Of a stretch of DNA of 64,000 nucleotides, positions 61,143 through 64,000 are shown one piece after another. Positions within the stretch are counted from its first letter, which is position 1. Each line of letters opens with the position of its first letter. Under the pieces are notes generated by a model, which worked only from the letters and a program-made list of their open reading frames with translations, did not search any database and had not been told where the DNA came from. The DNA is from Brevibacterium sp. W7.2 (GTDB lineage Bacteria > Actinomycetota > Actinomycetes > Actinomycetales > Brevibacteriaceae). The position numbers were made by a program, and so were the translations under genes. The stretch lies in assembly GCF_018137945.1 (NCBI RefSeq), contig NZ_CP073089.1, forward strand, positions 3,286,001 to 3,350,000, written 5' to 3'.

Positions 61143-61516
61143 CGCCGCTGCTCTTCGCAGGCATCGCCGTGGCCGGCGGGATCGGCGCGGCGGCGCGGAT
61201 GGTCCTCGACGGACTCATCAGATCGCGGCTGGCAGGGGCCACCCCGTGGGGGACGATCGCGATCAACGTTTCGGGCTCTCTTGTGCTCGGATTCCTCACC
61301 GGGCTGGCGGCAGGGAACCTCCTGCCCACGGAGTGGTTCCTCATCATCGGCACGGGCTTCCTCGGCGGGTACACGACGTTCTCGACGGCGAGCTACGAGA
61401 CCATCCGCCTCCTCGAACAGCGCGCGTGGTGGGCGAGCGCGATGAGCGGGCTCGGCACCCTCGTGCTCGCCACGACTGCGGCCGGCCTCGGGCTCCTGCT
61501 CGGCGGGCTGGTCTGA
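61139..61516 (+). CDS. crcB: Fluoride channel subunit CrcB/FluC, second copy
   Basis: This 125-residue four-helix protein has GGIGAAARMVLDGLIR, TIAINVSGSLVLGFLTG and the pore motif GTGFLGGYTTFSTASYE. It has the family's usual length. Co-translated with the first copy under the same riboswitch. The pair would export fluoride passively. Confidence 0.95.
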   Translation: MTPLLFAGIAVAGGIGAAARMVLDGLIRSRLAGATPWGTIAINVSGSLVLGFLTGLAAGNLLPTEWFLIIGTGFLGGYTTFSTASYETIRLLEQRAWWASAMSGLGTLVLATTAAGLGLLLGGLV

Positions 61517-61674
61517 TCCGCCTCGGCGGGCTGATCATCTCAACCACCGCCCACCGGCGGATCCTCAGCCTTCTTTCCGGCAATGCACGTTCTGCTCAAA
61601 TCTCCGCAGATGCCCCCACCCTCACCGCATCACGGCAGTCATCTTGCCTGGTGAGAACGGCAGGTTCACCGGCC

Positions 61675-61704
61675 TTTACTGTCACGGCCTGACATGCCTA
61701 GAGT
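61675..61704 (+). promoter_or_regulatory. Candidate promoter of the catalase gene
   Basis: TAGAGT (61699-61704) is a TANNNT -10; TTTACT (61675-61680) is a weak -35 at 18 bp. The leader would be about 70 nt. Confidence 0.4.
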
Positions 61705-61782
61705 GGGAACAGAGGTTGCCGTGTGACCTGCAGTCATACGCGTGTCACTCCTCTTCAGCATCGAAGCGAATGGAGAACGAAT

Positions 61783-63264
61783 ATGCCTACGCCCGAAGAA
61801 CAGGTCGACCAGTGGTTCGATCCGAAGAAGCCCTCGACGACCGAGGTGGGAACGAAGCGGGAGTCAGACGCACACTCGCTGAGCGTGGGTCCTGACGGCC
61901 CTCTGCTCCTTCACGATGTCGCCCTCGTCGAGAAGATCGCCCGCTTCGACCGTGAGCGCGTGCCCGAGCGCAGCCCGCACGCGAAGGGCTCCGGCGCGTT
62001 CGGCGAGTTCGTCGTCACCGGCGACGTCTCGAAGTACACGAAGGCGAAGTTCCTCCAGCCCGGGACGACGACCCCGATGCTCGCGCGCTTCTCCACCGTC
62101 GCTGGTGAGCTCGGTTCGCCGGACTCGTGGCGCGACGTCCGCGGCTTCGCCCTGAAGTTCTACACCGAAGACGGCAACTTCGACATGGTCGGCAACAACA
62201 CCCCGGTGTTCTTCGTCCGCGACCCGATGAAGTTCCCCGACTTCATCCACTCGCAGAAGCGCCTGCCCGATTCGGGTCTGCGCAGCCCGAACATGCAGTG
62301 GGACTTCTGGTCGCTCTCGCCCGAGTCGGCCCACCAGGTCGCCTACCTCATGGGACCGCGCGGCCTGCCGAAGACGTGGCGGAACATGAACGGCTACTCC
62401 TCGCACACCTACATGTGGGTCAACGAGGACGGCGAGAAGTTCTGGGTCAAGTACCACTTCCTCACCGACCAGGGTGTGGAGAACATGTCGAACGAGGAGG
62501 CCGCGAAGCTCGCCGGTGAGGATGCCGACGTCCACCGTCGCGACCTCTTCGACGCGATCAAGGACGGCAACTTCCCGTCGTGGACGCTGCACGTGCAGAT
62601 CATGCCGTACGAGGACGCGAAGACCTACCGGTTCAACCCCTTCGACCTGACGAAGATCTGGTCGAAGAACGACTACCCGCGCATCGAGGTCGGACGGTTC
62701 ACGCTCAACCAGAACCCGATCAACCACTATGCGCAGATCGAGCAGGCCGCGTTCAGCCCGTCGAACACCGTGCCCGGCACGGGAGTCTCCCCGGACAAGA
62801 TGCTGCTGAGCCGAGTGTTCTCCTACCCGGATGCGCAACGCAACCGCGTCGGCACGAACTTCAACCAGCTGCCGGTCAACGCTCCCGTCGTCAAGACGAA
62901 CAACTACGACAAGGAAGGGCACATGCAGTACCACCACACCGGTGCTGCACCTGTGTACGCTCCGAACTCGTACGGTCGCGCCTACCAGGACACGCAGGGC
63001 GTCGTCGACAACGGGTGGGAGGCCGACGGCGAGCTCGTCCGCATGGCCTACACCCTGCACCGGGATGACGACGACTTCGGCCAGGCGCACACCCTCGTCC
63101 GCGAGGTCTACTCCGAGGAGGAGCGCCAGGAGCTCGTCAACACGGTCGTCGACATGCTCAAGTCCGATCTCGAGGAACCGGTCCTCTCGAACGTGTTCGC
63201 CTACTGGAAGAACATCGACGCAGAGGTCGGCCAGGCTATCGAGGACGGCTACCGCCAGGGCTGA
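61783..63264 (+). CDS. katA: Monofunctional haem catalase
   Basis: This 493-residue clade-3-like small-subunit catalase carries the catalytic His in [14 protein letters not shown], the haem-pocket [28 protein letters not shown], Asn in [13 protein letters not shown], and the proximal Tyr in [22 protein letters not shown] 61783 with GGAGAACGA upstream is chosen; the extra open codons are 5' leader. Detoxifies hydrogen peroxide in the cytoplasm. No OxyR- or Fur-type gene is adjacent. Confidence 0.96.
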   Translation: MPTPEEQVDQWFDPKKPSTTEVGTKRESDAHSLSVGPDGPLLLHDVALVEKIARFDRERVPERSPHAKGSGAFGEFVVTGDVSKYTKAKFLQPGTTTPMLARFSTVAGELGSPDSWRDVRGFALKFYTEDGNFDMVGNNTPVFFVRDPMKFPDFIHSQKRLPDSGLRSPNMQWDFWSLSPESAHQVAYLMGPRGLPKTWRNMNGYSSHTYMWVNEDGEKFWVKYHFLTDQGVENMSNEEAAKLAGEDADVHRRDLFDAIKDGNFPSWTLHVQIMPYEDAKTYRFNPFDLTKIWSKNDYPRIEVGRFTLNQNPINHYAQIEQAAFSPSNTVPGTGVSPDKMLLSRVFSYPDAQRNRVGTNFNQLPVNAPVVKTNNYDKEGHMQYHHTGAAPVYAPNSYGRAYQDTQGVVDNGWEADGELVRMAYTLHRDDDDFGQAHTLVREVYSEEERQELVNTVVDMLKSDLEEPVLSNVFAYWKNIDAEVGQAIEDGYRQG

Positions 63265-63314
63265 TTCGCCCACGGGCACCCGGCCCACCGTCGGGTGAGC
63301 CGCGGCCCGGTCCG

Positions 63315-63370
63315 AGCGCCCGAGCGCCGATCCGCCTCCCCCACGGGAAGCGGTTCGGCGTTCGGGCGCT
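63315..63370 (+). terminator. Terminator after the catalase gene
   Basis: Arms 63315-63335 and 63350-63370 pair over about 20 bp with one T-T mismatch and one G-T pair; 14-nt loop. It begins 50 bp past the catalase stop. Confidence 0.7.
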
Positions 63371-63413
63371 TCGTCGTCTGGCAATTTAGTTAACTTGGTG
63401 AAATACTGACTCC

Positions 63414-64000
63414 ATGAAGGACTCCCCTCGATCACCCGGCGCCCTCCGCATCCTCATCCCCATCGTGCTCATCCTCGCCTGGCTCGCCGTCTTCGGCTTC
63501 GGCGGCGCGAGTTTCTCAGACATCAGCGAGGTCTCCTCCGACGAACGGTCGAGCTTCCTCCCCGACAGCGCGGAGTCGACCCGCGTGCAGAACGAGATCA
63601 CGGAGTTCACCGGATCCGATGCCGTTCCCGCGATCATCGTCGCCGAACGCCGTGACGGCCTCGCCGAGGCGGACCGCACAGGTCTCGAGGAGCTCGCCGA
63701 CAGCGCGGCAACCACGGTCCCCGGGGCGTCGGCGTCCCCGGTCATCCCCTCCGAGGACGGGCAGGCAGTGGAGATCGTCGTCGCTGTTCCCTCCGACGCC
63801 GAGGTCGGCGACGCCGTCACCGCGCTGGAAGCCGAGGCGCAGACGGTCCTGCCGGATGACCTCGGCGTGTGGGTGAGCGGGCCCGCCGGGTTCACCGCCG
63901 ACCTGCAGGAGGCGTTCAGCGGCATCGACGGCATCCTCCTCCTCGTCGCCCTCGCCGTCGTCTTCGTCATCCTCGTCATTGTCTACCGCTCCCCCCTGCT
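63414..64000 (+). CDS. MMPL/RND-family transporter (partial, N-terminal part)
   Basis: The frame is open to the right edge (195 codons). Helix 1 (LRILIPIVLILAWLAVFGFGGASF) is followed by the extracytoplasmic porter domain beginning SSDERSSFLPDSAEST and QNEITEF, and the second helix (GILLLVALAVVFVILVIVYRSPLL), as in MmpL/YdfJ proteins. AATACT 6 nt before ATG 63414 suggests a leaderless start. Upstream AGTTAACT (about 63388-63395) may be an operator. Substrate unknown (lipids or drugs in relatives). Confidence 0.9.
   Translation, partial: MKDSPRSPGALRILIPIVLILAWLAVFGFGGASFSDISEVSSDERSSFLPDSAESTRVQNEITEFTGSDAVPAIIVAERRDGLAEADRTGLEELADSAATTVPGASASPVIPSEDGQAVEIVVAVPSDAEVGDAVTALEAEAQTVLPDDLGVWVSGPAGFTADLQEAFSGIDGILLLVALAVVFVILVIVYRSPL

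Noticed and set aside
1-64000. Very long open frames antisense to real genes (for example opposite betC, BCCT, ptrB and cydD)
   Set aside because: High GC at third positions keeps the opposite strand open. Their translations are Arg/Asp/Glu/Gly-rich without domains, while the other strand shows clear families.
1-64000. tRNA, rRNA or integrase/attachment site
   Set aside because: No T-loop-like GGTTCGANTCC in a cloverleaf context, no rRNA stretches and no recombinase genes were seen, though only by eye.

Overview
The window is a 64 kb chromosomal segment of a high-GC Gram-positive actinobacterium. The best guess is Brevibacterium or a close relative in the Micrococcales. This rests on GC-rich codons, actinobacterial-style leaderless promoters, and a split lycopene cyclase (crtYc/crtYd) followed by crtU, the gene set for aromatic (isorenieratene-type) carotenoids known from Brevibacterium linens. 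No rRNA, tRNA, CRISPR array, phage or transposase gene was seen.

Layout. 0-7.6 kb: a truncated TIGR01777-type epimerase, then a choline-sulfate module (choline-sulfatase betC, divergent formylglycine-generating enzyme, a BCCT carrier) with a small NTF2-like/MarR operon between them. 8-11.2 kb: an ABC importer operon of the TrpXYZ type (lipoprotein, permease, ATPase) with two strong hairpins. 11.5-19.6 kb: oligopeptidase B, a tripartite tricarboxylate transporter (tctCBA) and a TetR-controlled 14-TM drug exporter. 20-25.8 kb: a DUF559 nuclease-fold protein, a flavin monooxygenase with a divergent GAF regulator, and an AraC/VOC pair. 25.9-36.6 kb: one long minus-strand run with a YcaC-like hydrolase, an SDR-like protein, an NhaA antiporter interrupted by one in-frame TAG, a second SDR-like protein, then cydA-cydB-small membrane protein-cydD-cydC (cytochrome bd oxidase and its assembly exporter).

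37-45 kb is an L-arabinose island (araE, galM-araR, araBDA), arranged like the LacI-type AraR regulon known from Corynebacterium glutamicum ATCC 31831. Both promoter regions carry the same GTTAGCG-TAAC operator. The island looks lower in GC than its surroundings and lacks a 10-mer (GCCGAGGYGG) common elsewhere in the window. It is flanked by members of an intergenic repeat family. 45-48.1 kb: a DUF1989 protein, a FadR-type regulator and an unusual NRAMP-like carrier. 48.5-49.8 kb: purA.

49.9-59.1 kb is the carotenoid locus: idi-P450-crtYc-crtYd-crtU on the plus strand, converging with TetR-(SDR/DUF2867)-crtB-crtI on the minus strand. Most neighbouring genes overlap by 1-4 bases, so translation is probably coupled. 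A geranylgeranyl diphosphate synthase (crtE) is not in the window. 59.2-64 kb: an SDR, an NTF2-like protein, a fluoride riboswitch in front of a crcB pair, a catalase, and the start of an MMPL transporter cut by the window edge.

Most notable: a fluoride riboswitch with a readable Shine-Dalgarno-sequestering platform; the over-represented 10-mer; an operon of SDR and thioredoxin-fold proteins that have lost their catalytic residues; an undescribed small membrane protein inside the cyd operon; and an NRAMP-like carrier without the usual metal ligands.
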